A stretch of DNA of 64,000 nucleotides from Zeugodacus cucurbitae (GCF_028554725.1 NC_071668.1:50015732-50079731), one strand, 5' to 3'. Shown: positions 11,118 through 24,907, counted from the stretch's first letter. Numbers and translations: made by a program. The notes: generated by a model from the sequence alone, not told the origin.

Positions 11118-13720
11118 ATTATGTGTTTATTTACATTGTATATTTGCTTGCTATTTACAGTTTTACATAAATAAAAGAAAAACCCGTATCTGGTAAAAAA
11201 GATCAAACATTCGTTGGCTCTAAAACTGTTACTTTAAAAAATTAAATTAATTGCTTTCAGGAAAATCATATTTGATATATATATATATGATTATACACAT
11301 AAATACATATATATTTAATTCATACATAAAAACTCACACGCAAACTACTGTAGTTCTCCAACCGTAAAAACTCTCCCAAATGGATATGAATACTTTTGAG
11401 TAGGTTGGCATGCCAGCAAATGAACACGACCGGAAAATTGCTTAAACAAATTGTCAATTTGAATTTAAACGATTGTTTGCCTATCACTTTCGAATTATCA
11501 CCATATGCGAACCGCTGCCGCCGCTGACCATTTACAATAGAGAAGCAGACACGGCTAAAAAGAATTAACTTGAATAAAAACAAAGGATATCGATGGCCGA
11601 AAATCGCACGCAATAATACCACGCTTCACACACACATATGTACATTCATATCGCTCTATAAAACAGTGAAGTGTGCAAAACAAATGCAGCGGCGCATGAA
11701 AAATCGCCTACTGGAAGCCGAATCACTGAATAATATCAAGACCACGAATATTCAAGCACGAGCACGACTATATCGGTCCGTTGCAGTTATCCCACTCGAG
11801 AAGGGTTCTGTGTTTGGCGCACAGCCGATGAACTGTGCGAGCTGCAAATTTAAACGGTTACTCGTCTGACAATGTCAGGCGAAATCATTGTGACAGCAAA
11901 AATCCTAAAAACGCACTGGACCCAACAAGTCATCAGTCGCCTAACTGGCCAACTAGTGTAACATGCATATTTGCCAGTTGGCCCTGCACATACTAGGGCA
12001 GCTTTGTGGGCGGCGAGCACACACTCTTAAGGGAGAGTGAAGAGGTCAACCGTGAAATGTTTCATGTGTGATGGCGTTTTGCCTTTTTTATGGCCACTTT
12101 TCGGTGGGCGCATTTGCGTTGAGCTTCCCCATGGATTTTATATTTGTTTGCGTGGTTACTTTTACGATAAAAATGTTCCATGTAGAGATAAATTAATTCA
12201 AATCAGCAAAAAATTCGTAATAATATTGAGAAACACATATAGTTGCCTGGTTGTAATCGGTGAGAACTAGGTGAACTTATAAAAGGGTATCCTATTGGTC
12301 AGATAATTGGAGACAGTTTCATATTCTCTATCAACTCACGAAATCATTCTGCTCTGGTTTTTCTAGTTATGTATATGTTTTAGTTATCTTGGTCTTACTT
12401 GTTGACGTGAATTTGCATATATTGACTTCTGAGTGATGAATGTCCAATTGGCTTCTAGAATACGGTGAGGTCCCCTAATGACATTTCGACTGTCCTAATT
12501 TTCGTTCTATCTTTTCTTTAGATCAATTTAATGAATTTTCCCGCCGTAATTATTATTATTTTCTTTATACCACATTTTTTGACTTTGGCTATTCCGTTTC
12601 GCTCATTTTTGCTTTATGCAGACCAAGCTGTCTAGATTATCTCCACTTTGAAGAAAAGTGATTGAGAATGACAAATAAGTGGATCGTCCTATCTAAAACT
12701 CCAATTCGGGTATGTGTCTTGAGTATTAAAAGAATTTCCTAAAGGTTTTGGTAGCATTGTTAGGTTGTTTCTTAATTTTTTTAATATTTTAAAATATAGT
12801 TCAAGGCTACTCATTAAGCATTTCATGACTACCAAAAAAAGGTTCGTGATTTGACTACTGATTTCAAATCTTAGTTTTTAAATCAAAGCGAATTACCCGA
12901 CATCATGCTTGATCAGAACTCTTGAATATCGTCCACTATATTAAAAAAAGCAAAGCAATTTATTTAAAAATTAAATTTTGTTTCCTTATGTTCATTTTCC
13001 TACTGGATATGCATATACTCTAAAATAATATACGTATGTATATGGTATAGCAAACATTCAGGCACTGCTAATATGGTGGCAAACATACGAATGAGCAGTT
13101 GAAATGGACTTTGAACTTGCTGGTGTATAAAAACCATAGACATCAAATAAAAATGTGTCTCCGGACGTGTGTACATATATATATAAGTACAAAACATATG
13201 TGTATATGCACTTGTGGAAACTAGTTAGCAAGCTGGCATATGGAAAATAGCGCTACCATATGTTACTCGTAGTTAGAAAATGCTAAAAACAGCGCTCCAA
13301 CTGTTCACAGGCATATGACATATGGAAATGCACGAGGTCCTACTCAGTCACTCGTTAAAATTTAGGTTAATATTTTGTATATACATGGTGACAAACTGAT
13401 ATATTGAATTTGTACATTTGTGCTTAGGTTGTGTCTGAACATTATTGGATTTCATTAAAAATGAAACAGTAAAATATTTCAAATTGTTAAGGTCTTATAT
13501 ATTAGCCTTATATCTATATGTGATATTTCTACAATCTATAAACTTCCATAATGTTATTACATAACTAACAAACAAACAGGTGTTAGATCTCTAGAAGCAT
13601 CTATTAGAGCATTTCATTTAGATTAGAAGTATTTCTTTATAACCCTTTTGAAGCCTTTCCATAATCGAAAAAGCCATTCCGAATATATTGAGTTTACTAG
13701 CGTCACATTATATTTAATCA
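11118..13720. other. Intergenic, no supported feature
   Basis: AT-rich, with simple TATA/CATA tracts near 11,270-11,310 and 13,030-13,200. Open frames at 11,320-11,622 (minus), 11,570-11,869 (plus) and 12,037-12,270 (plus) have no domain, no splice context and no similarity to each other. I regard them as chance. Confidence 0.5.
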
Positions 13721-13727
13721 GCTAGCA

Positions 13728-13907
13728 ATGAAAGTGAATTGCATAAAGGAACTGGATTACAGTAAAATAGATTGGAAAAATTGTACCAGTTTACGATCTG
13801 TGGCGGAAATGTCTCATTTGTTTAATGGAGGGCATCATGAGGTATTTATACTTATTATACATGCGCTGAAAAATAAATGCATTAACAATGAAACATCATA
13901 TTCTTGA
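13728..13907 (+). other. Possible small exon or short ORF (59 codons)
   Basis: An ATG frame reads MKVNCIKELDYSKIDWKN and on with balanced, protein-like composition. A possible acceptor (TAATCAG) lies just upstream. A possible donor (GAG, then GTATTT) occurs after 38 codons, at 13,841. I recognise no family. Chance is a real alternative for a frame this short in AT-rich DNA. Confidence 0.18.
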
Positions 13908-13914
13908 ATGAGGA

Positions 13915-14245
13915 CACAGTTTTATTCTACTACATATTCACCATATTGGGTAATGAGTTTGTTGTAACTGTCTTCCAACATTTCGATACAGATTCGAAAA
14001 TATGAAGACACCATCAACAAAGGCGTTTCTTTTTATACTGATCTTATTTGCATGAAAAATAGTTGCATGGGGCCAAATCTGGCAAATAGGTGTGTGGGAA
14101 ACTATTCTTGAATTTATCGGTCATATCACATGGTGAATGAAACGTTGTCTTGGTGAAAGAGAAGCGAAATACACATTTTGCAAATCTTCTACAGTTAAGA
14201 CTTTGTGTCCAATGGATGGGGTGACTCGATAAGCCCAAGGATTTC
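13915..14245 (-). pseudogene. Mariner transposase relic, C-terminal part
   Basis: The minus strand keeps the second-Asp region (CACCAAGACAAC, giving HQDN), the third-Asp motif as LPDLAPCNYF, where the catalytic Asp has become Asn, and a mariner-like tail (LEDSYNKLITQYGEYVVE, then stop). Frameshifts separate these parts. The PDLAP motif fits DD34D-type mariners rather than the DD41D family at 0.2-1.5 kb. The N-terminal half is not recognisable. Confidence 0.7.
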
Positions 14246-17200
14246 CCTCATATTACGAAATCGCTTTCTATTATCAGAAATGAGCCTCCTTTATAATTAT
14301 ATTAAAAACAATATTCGTCACCAAATATCCTGCTCCACTGGCTTGCGAGGTACCATGGTGTATACGTAACTTTAAGTTTGACTCAATTTTAAATAAAAGT
14401 TGAACAGTTAACATTCGGAGCCTTTCACTAAAACCCGAAGTAAGAAAGTGATTTATAATAATTATGAGCTCCTTCGAGAATTTGAAAACATTTCGAAAAA
14501 TTAAGGTACTTAATATTTACAGCAGCTTATGACTGTTTACCTTATATTCACCTCATTATCTCATTTATAGTAAAACATCGTAGATAATTGAATAATTGTA
14601 GATAATATTATTTTTAAAACTCCAAAGGTTCCCACTTTAGTGTTTAACCCATCTCCATATTCGTATACTTTATTTATTGGCAATGTACCTGTGAAGAAGC
14701 TTTTTAGCACTCGTATGACTTTATTTGTTGATGATAAAAATAATGATATCGTTCTACTTACCACCTCTCTGCACATGCCTCTTCCCCTATTTTCAGTCCT
14801 TTTCTCTTTTAAGAACTAATTAGAATTAAGTGCTGTTTCTAAGAATTGTGCACCAAACCTAAGCCAATCTTAAATTAGAACAACCAAAATTATTTAATTC
14901 TCAATCTTTCCCCTTGCTTCCAAGAATGCTGAGTTCGTATAATGCACTAAAATCGCTTCGCTTAGCGTGTAATAATAAACAGCTGAAGCAAAAATCAAAA
15001 ATGATATTTTATAAAACGAAAATAATTTTCTAAACGCCTATAGCCATACTCACTACTAAACCGCTTAAATTTCAGCAAATTTGATTTCAACAAATTTCAA
15101 GCGATGCACATCTCTGGCAAATTACTTTATTGCGTAAACAATTAAACTTTTCAAACTTTGACGATAATAAAATTACTGCGCGTTTTGATTTCCCGTCATG
15201 CCATTGTTTGATTTGCTCAATCTAGCATCCAACTCTGTAGTACAACCACCAACGAAAGCGCACATGTACATGCACACACACACACATATGCAGTCGTTTT
15301 CAAACACTAGAAGCCATAAATGGTAATTGACAAAATTGTTGCAGGCAATTATCAAATTTGCGAAATTGATAGTCCAAAAGTTTTTTTTTTTTGTTTTTGT
15401 TGGCAAATCAAAAGGAAAGTAAATTCTCTTTTGTGTAAACAGAATAACGGGTTAAACGAGTTGGGAGGTCGGATATATTGGTGAAAGTGGTCAGTTTGTC
15501 AATACCGAAGTGGTGAAGAGCAAATAATAGCAAAGTAAATGGAAATTACAAAATATATGTGTGAGTGTGTAAAAGTCGTCTACAAAATCTGAATTCTGTT
15601 TGGTAAGTCCTCCTGGCGTTAACACATTAGGGGCCACTTTAGCGTGCGACTACAGATAATAGAATGTTTAGTTAACAAAATTACAACGAAATTGAATGTG
15701 GGGATGTTTTTACAGCAGTGATGCACTGTTAATGATCATATGCTTCTTCAGATTCATCAAATTCTGAGTACTAATGATGGTTTGCGATTATATTGAAGAG
15801 AGCGCTACCTACGTTAATATGTACATAGTTCAGAGATAAATTGGCTAATTGTTTTTCAGCTCAATCAAGGAATATAAACGCATATATCATAGTTTATTTT
15901 ACGTAGATCTACTGGGAAGTACGACCTTTTACTTTGAGGTATGTTTTACCTCCGATAACTAGGATATTACCTCTGAGCTACTTCAATATTCACCCGCGTT
16001 CATCGAGCTATTTCTTGATAAAACTCATATGAGTTTCGTGGTATGGGGGAACGGAAACTATACAACTATTACAGTATTGTTATATTGTGTCTACTCCTGA
16101 AGATAAGGATGAATGTGAATAATATCTTAATAAAGCCATTCGGTTTGGTTATTTTTTTGAAATATGACATTATATTATGCATAAAATAGTCTTCGGGTTG
16201 ATCTACTTAGGGGGCATAAGCCTCCTTGAACCTAACTTAGACTCCTTAGTTATATGGAGCTCACTTTTTCTCTAAATTCGGGATGTGTTTTGGTGTTGGT
16301 ATTTAAAATATTGTATGCATCAGAAGCCAATTTAGAAGAATATTATTATCTTCCTAAGGTGGCTTGTATATAAAAATATACCTAATATAATTGTGGAATA
16401 TATACCGCTAAAGGGGTAATTTTCTTAAATTGACTAGAAAGGGTTTCATTCAGTTTAACGTAATATGGTGCTATTTGAATAAGTATTAGACATCATTGAA
16501 AGTTTCTCAAGCTAATCAAACTGAAACTTTTAGCTGTTCTGTATTTACTGATCTGCTGTGAAGACATTGAGGTCAGATCAGAGCACAATTTATTTCGCAG
16601 GTTTCCTGCAATTGGTAGTTGGGATCCAGCTTTCAATATATTTTTTTATTTAAGTCGCTTTGTTTAACAGATTAGAAAGATTCGATAAAATGATTTCAGT
16701 CAAGTAGCCCTTAGATTATTCGGGAGGTTTCCCTGTGAGGGGAGGGTTCCCTGAGAATACCCTGTTCCGTTTAGTTTTTCTAAAAGGTCAGTTGGTATTT
16801 TGTAAACTCGGCTGAAAATTGCTTTCAGCGTTGAATAATAAATGAAAACCTTACCCGCTTAAAGTAGTAAGCTTCACCACAAGTGAAGGCTTGAGAATGG
16901 ATGTGGCATTCATGGTATTAAGTAAAATTTATTACTTAAATTCAATAAATGGAAGCCCTTACAACAATGCTATGCTGACATATGAAATTATGCGTATTAA
17001 GTTCTTGTGCATTCAATGTGCGTACACAATTATTTAACTACATATTTATTTTGTATACATTTATATTGGTGCATATAAGAATGTAATATAATACAAACTT
17101 TAGCTAACATGTTGCAGAAGCATTTCATATTCATAGGAGTATTCGTCTGAAATTCACTTGTTGATTGGAATGTTTTAATCGCAAAGAAGTTCTCTCCACC

Positions 17201-17549
17201 CGAAAATATGCAGCAATTTGTTAATTGAAATCAATAACTGTGGGACCATCGAATTGTCCAGCTGCACTCCGTAAGCTAGGCAATTGTATTGTTCTCCTTA
17301 CGATATATTTAATTCCAATGTTCCTACAAAATGCCAACAATTTCGGCCATAAAGCTATTCAATTTCATAAAATTATTATTGATTGGGTATAATATCTGGA
17401 TATATAGTAGTATGTGCCTATATATTTAAATCAAATATGTGGTTATAAGAGTAAATTGTAAGAGGAGTGAATATTGATTAAAATTTGATTACTTTGCTTA
17501 CTCATCAGTACACTTAGTCGAAGATGTTCTTCGGAAAGTAAAACTAATA
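14246..17549. other. Intergenic, microsatellite only
   Basis: Unique-looking AT-rich DNA. A short CA tract sits at about 15,272-15,285. The T-rich run at 15,380-15,392 and the open frames at 14,561-14,776 and 15,173-15,406 carry no recognisable motif. Confidence 0.5.
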
Positions 17550-17551
17550 TA

Positions 17552-18080
17552 CAGTGGAACTTCTCTAACTCGAATCACTATAATCTACAAAAAAAACTTC
17601 GAGTTATAGAATTTTCCTTAAAACATATACATTTTCAAACAACTGTAAAATATTGATTTATACACTGTTCTATTTATTGACTTCGCATAAAGTTTTATGT
17701 ACATGCGTTAAAAGATGTATTTTGTAATTTTGTATGTTGCAGTTTGCTGTTATTGGCTCTTGACGTCTATATGCCATGCCTTTGTTAGATGATTTATGCA
17801 ATCCATAAGTGTAATATTCTATTTTTTGTTTGCCTCCATACGATATAGAGAGACTCTTTTAAGATTCTGCCTCGATAGTAAAATTTTAAATTTTGTTTTG
17901 TCCTGCCCAAAAAGTTCGATTTATGGAAGGTAATTTGTATGAAAGTTGCCTTCGAGTTAATTTGAGTTAGGGAAGGAAATTTGTATGAAATTTGGCTTTT
18001 AAACGCTATTGCCAATTCAAGAGCTCGAATCATGGAGATATTCTAGTTATATAGAAGTTCGAGTTATGGAAGTTCCACTG
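17552..18080. mobile_element. Pogo-like MITE, 529 bp
   Basis: It is flanked by TA at 17,550-17,551 and 18,081-18,082. The left end is CAGTGGAACTTCTCTAACTC and the reverse complement of the right end begins CAGTGGAACTTCCATAACTC. CAGT ends with a TA target fit the pogo/Tigger group of Tc1/mariner. The interior repeats the TTCGAGTTA motif several times and has no intact transposase. Confidence 0.85.
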
Positions 18081-18084
18081 TATA

Positions 18085-18661
18085 TTCTGTCAAAAAGTAC
18101 CCGGAAATTCTCATTTTAAATTTTCCCGCTGAGAATATTTCAAATTTTTTTTCTTTCTCAGGTTGTCAATTTTTATTGCATGTCTCGTCACCAGTTATGA
18201 TGCGTTCGATGAACGTTAGATCGGAATTTACGAGTTCAAGCATGTCTTCAGCCACCTTACTGCGATTCCCTTTTTGAAGAAAATTCAGATATTTTGACAC
18301 CAATCGCGCTGCGACTTTCCGCATACCCAAAACATCAACCAAAATATGACGAGCGGTCTCATGAGACATGTCCATTATTTGGGCTATCTCTCGCAAACTA
18401 TAATAACAATTTTCGAGCATCATTTCCTTTATTTTGTCAACATTTTCTTCAGTTGAAGAGGTCGAAAGCCGTCCTGAACGTGGCAAATCGTTCACTTCTT
18501 TTCGCCCCTCTTTGAACAATTTATACCAATCGTAATACACTGTGGCCCAAAAAAAAAAAAGTGCTGTGATATCAGCACAAGTTATAATGATGAGACTAAA
18601 TTCGCAAGATGTCAAGAAAATCAGTACACTCAGTACTAGGGTTTATAATTCTTTTGACACT
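18085..18661 (-). mobile_element. Internally deleted mariner (DD34D-type) element
   Basis: TGTCAAAA at 18,088 and TTTTGACA at 18,652-18,659 are inverted and probably mark the ends. The minus frame between them holds the N-terminal half of a mariner transposase up to the first catalytic Asp (TGDET). The remainder is missing. The element lies only a few bases from the pogo-like MITE to its left. Confidence 0.7.
18166..18615 (-). pseudogene. Mariner transposase fragment (149 codons)
   Basis: The second helix-turn-helix region is clear (SLREIAQIMDMSHETARHIL), preceded by FKEGRKEVNDLPRSGRLST, a typical mariner linker. It is followed by the run-up to the catalytic core and FIERIITGDETC, which holds the first Asp. 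The usual Trp after TGDET is Cys. The second and third Asp and the C-terminal half are absent, and the first 35 residues do not match the family. A homopolymer A run at 18,549-18,560 lies at the point where similarity begins. Confidence 0.8.
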
Positions 18662-19579
18662 TCCACTGGACTATCCAGCTTTCGCAAATTTAAGGTTCAA
18701 TAATCTTTCATCTCATCTTATTCCCTCAGTTCTACATACTGGTTCCATTGGTTTGATAATTTCTTAGAAAAATGTAATTAATGGAAAGGACTTTCGCATT
18801 TTTTCGCCACTGATGAATCTCGATGGAGCCCCAGAAACAATGTTTTAACATTTTGTATTAAAAGATCGCAGCTTAAGGTACAAATAGGCTTGAATTTGTA
18901 CTGTTGTTGCTAATAAAAGGGGTAAGTTAATGAATTACTTTACTGTGGGTATCAGACTAAGAGTATTATTTATATTATTATTATTTTAACAAAAAAAGCT
19001 TCCTATATGGATACAATAACACTGCTACACACTTTCTGTTTAATATGCTCTGCATTAATATTCATTCTGAATAGAAATCTGGTCTTTAGCCATTGCTAAC
19101 TATTTTATTTCTTCGACAGCTCAGTTGAACACACTAAAATCATTAGTAGGTTACTAAATCAACAAAACGAAAAATTTCGTCTTTATTGTTACACAAAAAG
19201 TGCGCAAAGCCAAATTGAAAATAAATTTAATATAACAACTTAATCAAGGAATACAATGGCATTTTTATTATATTTATATTGTATGGACTGAAGGACAATG
19301 TTGAGCACTCACTGCGAAAAAGTAGTGTAATATATTTAATAAGACAGTCTAGAAACGTATATATATGGTTGCATATGTACACGTGTGGATAATGCTGATA
19401 TGTACATGAGCGGCTTTGTTACTGGAAGTGCGAGTATAAAGAATTCATGCACTGGCTGGAGTTATAGTTTTTGAAAAGAGGTTTAGTCACTTTTTTGTAT
19501 ACTTTGTTGCCTTGGAATGCTTTTTAATCTGAAAACATTGATTAAATGTAGTCAAGAAATCACATAACACTTACGTACT
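18662..19579. other. Intergenic, no feature seen
   Basis: AT-rich sequence with no supported gene or repeat. Confidence 0.45.
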
Positions 19580-20118
19580 GTTCGCATCACCATCATCCAT
19601 CTTGAAACCTAGCATTCATACTTGGATAGTAGTCGCCCGAATAGTTTGTAAACCGGTGGAATCATATGGATTATATTTCTTCAAAAAAGATGCCGGTGAG
19701 AACGTTACCGTCATTGGCGACCGTTATAGCGCCGACTATTTAGATGAGAGAACACTTCGGTGAGCAGATATATTGCTCATCGATAATCGTGTGATATCAC
19801 ACCGTCAGACTTTTCCAATGGGGATATGTAAAGTCTAAAGTATATGCGAACTATCTCGCTTCGATTCAGTCCTTGGAGGAAAACATCACGCGTGTCATGC
19901 CATTTACCAGTCGAAATGCTCGAACGAGTCATCGAAAATTGAACTCAACAGATGGATTATCTGAGACGTAGCCGCGACCAACATTAAAAGAGATAATCTT
20001 TAAAAAATAAATGCCCAAGAATGTTCTTTCAAATGATAATAAACATTACCAATTAAATTTGAACTGTTCGTTTTTTTTTCTTTAAAAAAGTAAGGAGTCC
20101 CGAAATAGATCACCCTTT
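19580..20118 (+). mobile_element. DD41D mariner relic, 3' half
   Basis: It aligns by eye with 880-1511 of the intact copy: the TTTCTTCAAAAAAGATGCCG block, the TTGGCGACCGTTATAGC block, the C-terminal GACGTAGCCGCGACCAACAT block and the right end, ending ATCACCCTT followed by TA. Many stops, frameshifts and a deletion around the third catalytic Asp make it non-functional. Confidence 0.82.
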
Positions 20119-21300
20119 ATATAGATATAGTCGACATTTTGCATAATTACAGTTTTTAGAGTTTTTTTAAATCACGGAATCTCACAAGCGGCATTCATCT
20201 TTAACGAATAATCAGTTCAGAGTTCAAAAGACCTTACAAACTGAATAGCAACACCGCCCCTGTATATTATATATGTTTTCATCGCGTACACTTCGAAATA
20301 CAGACACACTTATATGGTGAGGCTGGTAGGACTCCAGTAAATGTGCTAAAATGCTAAAATAAACCCACATTACACTCAAATTGAATTTACGGTCACTATA
20401 TGTGGCTTGAATAACATTATTTCGAGAGTGCAGATGTAAGCAAAAGCGAGTTAGCTGGGAGTGCGCTACTGCTCCCTCGTACTGTGGTAGGTTCACCATC
20501 AAGTGAGCCACTAGCACGTCTGAGGTAGTTATTGTTTTTATCGCCTCATTTTAGCTGCATTGTCCCATTCGTTTTTTTCTTTGGTGCACTAGTTGGCACT
20601 TGCAAGTTGATTATGCCAACACTTTGCAGGCAATGGTAGACTGCATTAATGCACTAAGCACTCAGGCCACATATTCCAGCTTTCCTCCGAGTGTGTGTGC
20701 TTATGCTATTGCTTCGTCTTCTCCGCCAAATGCTGAGTATACTTGCCGTGCGTGTAAATCAAATTGACTCAGACAGCTATCGAACGCCTCCTGTACGATA
20801 ATATGTTGGATCTGCTTGCAGTGTTGTAAATCTCTGCGGTTTGTTTCAGACTGGATTTTAGTTATGCAGTCTCTTGGAAGTTTATTTAAGCTGCTCAATT
20901 TAATTGACAAATTACTAGACAGAGGTAATTTATTTTCAATAATTAGTACTGGAAATCAGTATCTTCATTAGCATATGCGGCTGCCTGCACCGACTATGAT
21001 ATTTAAACAATCGCTGGTAGCTCCTGCTCAAATTTGGTGTGCCTCCTTAAAATTTCTCGCATCTGTTTTGCCACCACTACCATGAGCCTGGAGCATAGGA
21101 AGCCCCAAATGAATACTTGTCGGGATAAAGTTCCGTCATTATTTTACTCAATGATCATTAACTGGGGTAATCAATTCCATCTACTTTTGAATTTCTTTAA
21201 AAATGTCGAGTACATTCAAAGGGAATAGGAATATGGACCCAAAAGTGACTAAATTATTTATTATTTATTTATTGCTTACTGAATTAAAGCATCTTTAGTA
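20119..21300. other. Intergenic, no feature seen
   Basis: More GC-balanced than its surroundings, but the open frames at 20,224-20,517 and 20,701-20,910 (both minus) show no domain or splice support. Confidence 0.45.
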
Positions 21301-21302
21301 GT

Positions 21303-21662
21303 TTTCAACATAACGTTTATGTGGTGATTATAATCCAATTTCCTCCATTTTTAGGCTGTAATGTCTAAAGGTAACACCTCTAGAGCATTTGGTTGATCTA
21401 TCTTTATTCGTATACCAGATATGTACAAAAAACATAGTAAGGGGCAACGCTACGCCCACTTTTCCTAAAGGATTACATCCAAATATGCCTTTTCTAGTGC
21501 CATCCTTTGTACCAAATTTTACTTTTATAACTTTATTTATGCCCATCTGCAATACCAACCGTTTCATGGTGCCAAGGAATGGACGAATGGACAGACAACC
21601 GGATTACAAATCTACTCGTTACCCTGATTACTGTGGTACATATAACCCTATATCTAACTCCA
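21303..21662 (+). mobile_element. IR-R repeat copy D (internal part)
   Basis: It matches about 3,690-4,165 of copy A: GGTTGATCTATCTTTATTCG, the ACGCCCACTTTTCC block, GTGCCAAGGAA, the GGACAGAC motif and TATAACCCTATATCTAACTC. Both ends of the family are missing. Confidence 0.75.
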
Positions 21663-23617
21663 CTTTCTTTGATGAACTGCTCAAAAATCAAATATCTTTC
21701 GAAAAAACAATATACAATTTTAAACCTCTATCGACATTTTAACCCATCCATGTGGTTCGCATTAGATATTTACTTTGAAAGTAATTCCTTCGTATTTGCG
21801 AGAATAGACCTTCCTTAAGTCTGAAGTTGAAAATACCCAACATTTGTTTTACTCTACAGATCAGTGTTATTAACGAAGGCTTTTACGTATATGCGATGCA
21901 CTCATATGTACCTAGGCGACTCTTGAATTTTCAAAGGGCTTCTGCACTTTGATACTTTGGAAGACATTTCGCTCTTCTTATTAAATTCTTAACATAATAA
22001 GAAACATAAGTCAAAACATTCTCAACTTGGTCTTTTGAATCTTATAATATCTCTCATAATTAGAATTATATTGAGTATCTATAGTGCCGAGTTGGCGTAT
22101 TAATTAGTGTTCATAGTTCTTCCCCGACTTGGCGGCCCGAGTCAAATAAACATAGCTTCAAAACCTCTCTCTATGGATACATCATTGTTTTCAAATTATA
22201 ACAATATTAACTTCAAAGGTCCTGCGTGCTCTTTATTTTCTGCCCATGTATGTATAACATATTGTTAAAATGACTTTCTAATCTTTTGTATTAATTTCGT
22301 AAAATTTGTGAGAATCGAGCTCCGCACTCTTTCATAGGAAAGTGCAAGTTCTTAAGAACTTCCGGTGCTTGTTACACTGAAATCATGCAAACTAAATTGA
22401 ATAAGTTCACTTCGACTTGCGGCAAAGTGATTGAGTGTGCGACATCAACAGTACTCGGATAGACAATGCAGCGCGGCCAACTTCAAAGACACTCTCGAAA
22501 ACATTGGCAATGTGGTGCTTTAAATACGTCACAGTGACATTCAAACAATTTCTTTGGAACACGCCTTTCATTACCAGGTTTTCGTAGTGTCTGCAAGCGC
22601 AGCGACTTTCGCTCAAGGAGTGAGACAAGCGTGTTGCAGTATCCTTGCAGCGATTGAAGCCACAAACATTGGCGTTGCCATGAAGTGTGTGGGTGCAATG
22701 AAAGCGATTGTATGGCGTGTATTTTTCAAGTGTTCTGCTAAGTTCGGAGAGTAGACATGAAGTGTTGTTTCTTTTAACTATTGCATGTATCTAGTTGCAC
22801 AGCTTCGAGTGCGACAATTGTCGGAGTAAATAGAAAATGTTGCAACTAACAAAACTTTTCATGCACATGTATGCATGTGGGCACTCCTTGTGTGTGTGTT
22901 TGACATCGAGTGTCGCCATGCCTTTGGTCCTTTGACCTAGCCGCCAAAATAGTGTACACTCTAAGAAGTTTGTAAAACAATCCAAATTACATTTTAATTT
23001 GATTCACTTTAATGGAACTACAACTTCCACTGTCGCAAGCAATAAACAAAAACGGCCAACAATCCTGCATATGTGTGTACGTCTGAGCATTGTAAATAGA
23101 AATAAGCAGGAAACGGATGAGAAAACAAGCAAATATACCAGCACATCCGAAAGCAATGCCATAAGAATGAGTGTGCGAGTGTCCTATTTGCTTCGCGCTG
23201 CACATTCGTATTTTGGAATTTTAGTTGTTTAGAGTTAGAAATACTTGCGAAGATTTACATTTTGTTTCTCACAAGTTTACACAACAACCATTTCATTAAA
23301 GGACACAGTGTAAAGCCCGCAAGGCCGATTTGATATTAAGCGCCGCCAATTCTCTCTTAAATGTAATATTTATGTGATTAGCGTAATACAATTTAATTTC
23401 TCATTTTAATTAGTTTAGATACTTCTAAATATATGTATTTCTAACGTAGAAGAAAAACGTGTTAATGGTCACACAAAAACAATGACTACTCTCTCCACCA
23501 CTTTTACAGCTTATGAGCACTAGATTTACCTTTATAAAAGGCAAGGATCCATGATCAGATAAATGATACCCAAATCAATACCCAATGATGGATAAATCAA
23601 TACTCAAGTCTACATGA
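21663..23617. other. Intergenic, no feature seen
   Basis: Overlapping open frames on both strands at 22,400-23,230 reflect a locally GC-richer stretch. None has a recognisable motif, and both strands are equally open, so I call no gene. Confidence 0.45.
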
Positions 23618-24004
23618 GATTTTTAGGAAGAAGCGAATGAATTTTAAGAAAGCAATAAATAAGAGCAAGGCCAGATGTTTTAAAGAGCTCTGCAATAAAG
23701 TCGAAGATAATCCATGGGGAGATGCCTACAAGATCGTGATGACAAAAGTTAGAGGCAATAAAGGACAAGCCCCACCTGTCCAACGCTATTAATAAGCATA
23801 GTACAGACACTCTTTCCCACGCAAATCGTACAAATGCGTATAATAAAGAAATTGTAGCGACGGCAGTACCACCGACAAAGAGATAATCGAAGCCGCAGAC
23901 AGATTCGCCAACAACAAAGCATCAGGATTGGATGGCATACCGATAAAGGCTCTTAATATTGCCACTAAATACAACACCGATCCGCTTACAAAACTGTTTA
24001 CGAG

Positions 24005-24907
24005 GTGCATACGGGAGGGTATTTTCCCAAAAATTTGGAAGAAGCTGCGTTTGGTCCTTCTCTAGAAACCAGCCCGAGAATGGCCTACTGGCCATTGTGC
24101 ATATTGGACACGATTGGGAAGATGCTAGAGCGTATAATATGCTTACGACTGGATCAGCATCTAGAAAAAGAGCCGCCGGGCTTGGCAGAGAATCAATATG
24201 GTTTCCGAAGAAAAAGATCTACAATCGATGCAATTAAAAAACTGACAGATGTTGCCAGTAAAGCCATAGATGGTACAAGGTGGATGTACGGTTCTAAACA
24301 ATATTGTGCGGTTGTGGCGTTCGACGTAAAAAATGTCTTTAATTCGGCATATTGGCCACATATTATAAGAGCTCTGGAAATAAAAAATACACCGCCCTAT
24401 CTGGTGAAGATCATCTCAGGCTACCTGTCCGACAGGGTGTTATTATACGATACTTATGAAGGCCCAGAAAACTATGCGATAACAGGTGGAGTTCCCCAAG
24501 GCTCAGTTCTAGGCCCGCTGCTGTGGAACGTATTATACGACGGAATATTACCCCTCCCACTACCAAAGGACGTTCAAATAATTGGGTATGCTGACGACAT
24601 TGCAGTAACGGTCGTGGCGAAAGAAATCAGTCAAATGGAGTGTATGTGCAACCAGATCGCGACTAAAATAAAAGAATGGCTTACTGCAACTAAACTCCAG
24701 CTAGCAGGCCAGAAAACGGAAGCAGTGTTGATAACAAGTCGGAAAAAGTTAGAAGCTGCCACGCTAAACATTAATGGATATAATATATCCACCCAGAAGT
24801 CCCTGAAATATCTGGGTATGATGATAGACGTGAGGCTAAGTTACAAGACCCACATCGACAAAGCCTGTGAAAAGCGCCAAGGGTTACGGCGGCCCTATCG
24901 AGGATAA
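24005..24907 (+). pseudogene. R1-clade LINE reverse transcriptase fragment
   Basis: Domain blocks in order are: PLCILDTIGKMLERII (about residues 45-60), ENQYGFRRKRSTIDA, VVAFDVKNVFNSAYW (block A, with Asp), TGGVPQGSVLGPLLWN, and IIGYADDIAV with the catalytic Asp pair. The C-terminal thumb region follows (LKYLGMMID). The catalytic YADD is intact, but the real frame continues upstream in another phase (KEIIEAADRFANNKASGLDG at about 23,880). A frameshift near 24,060 replaces the expected linker after KKLRLVLL, and another near 24,885 ends the frame early (correct continuation VTAALSRIMANLGGPIKSRR in another phase). Confidence 0.88.

Noticed and set aside
22407..23232. Cluster of open frames on both strands
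   Set aside because: All overlap in several frames; local base composition explains the openness.
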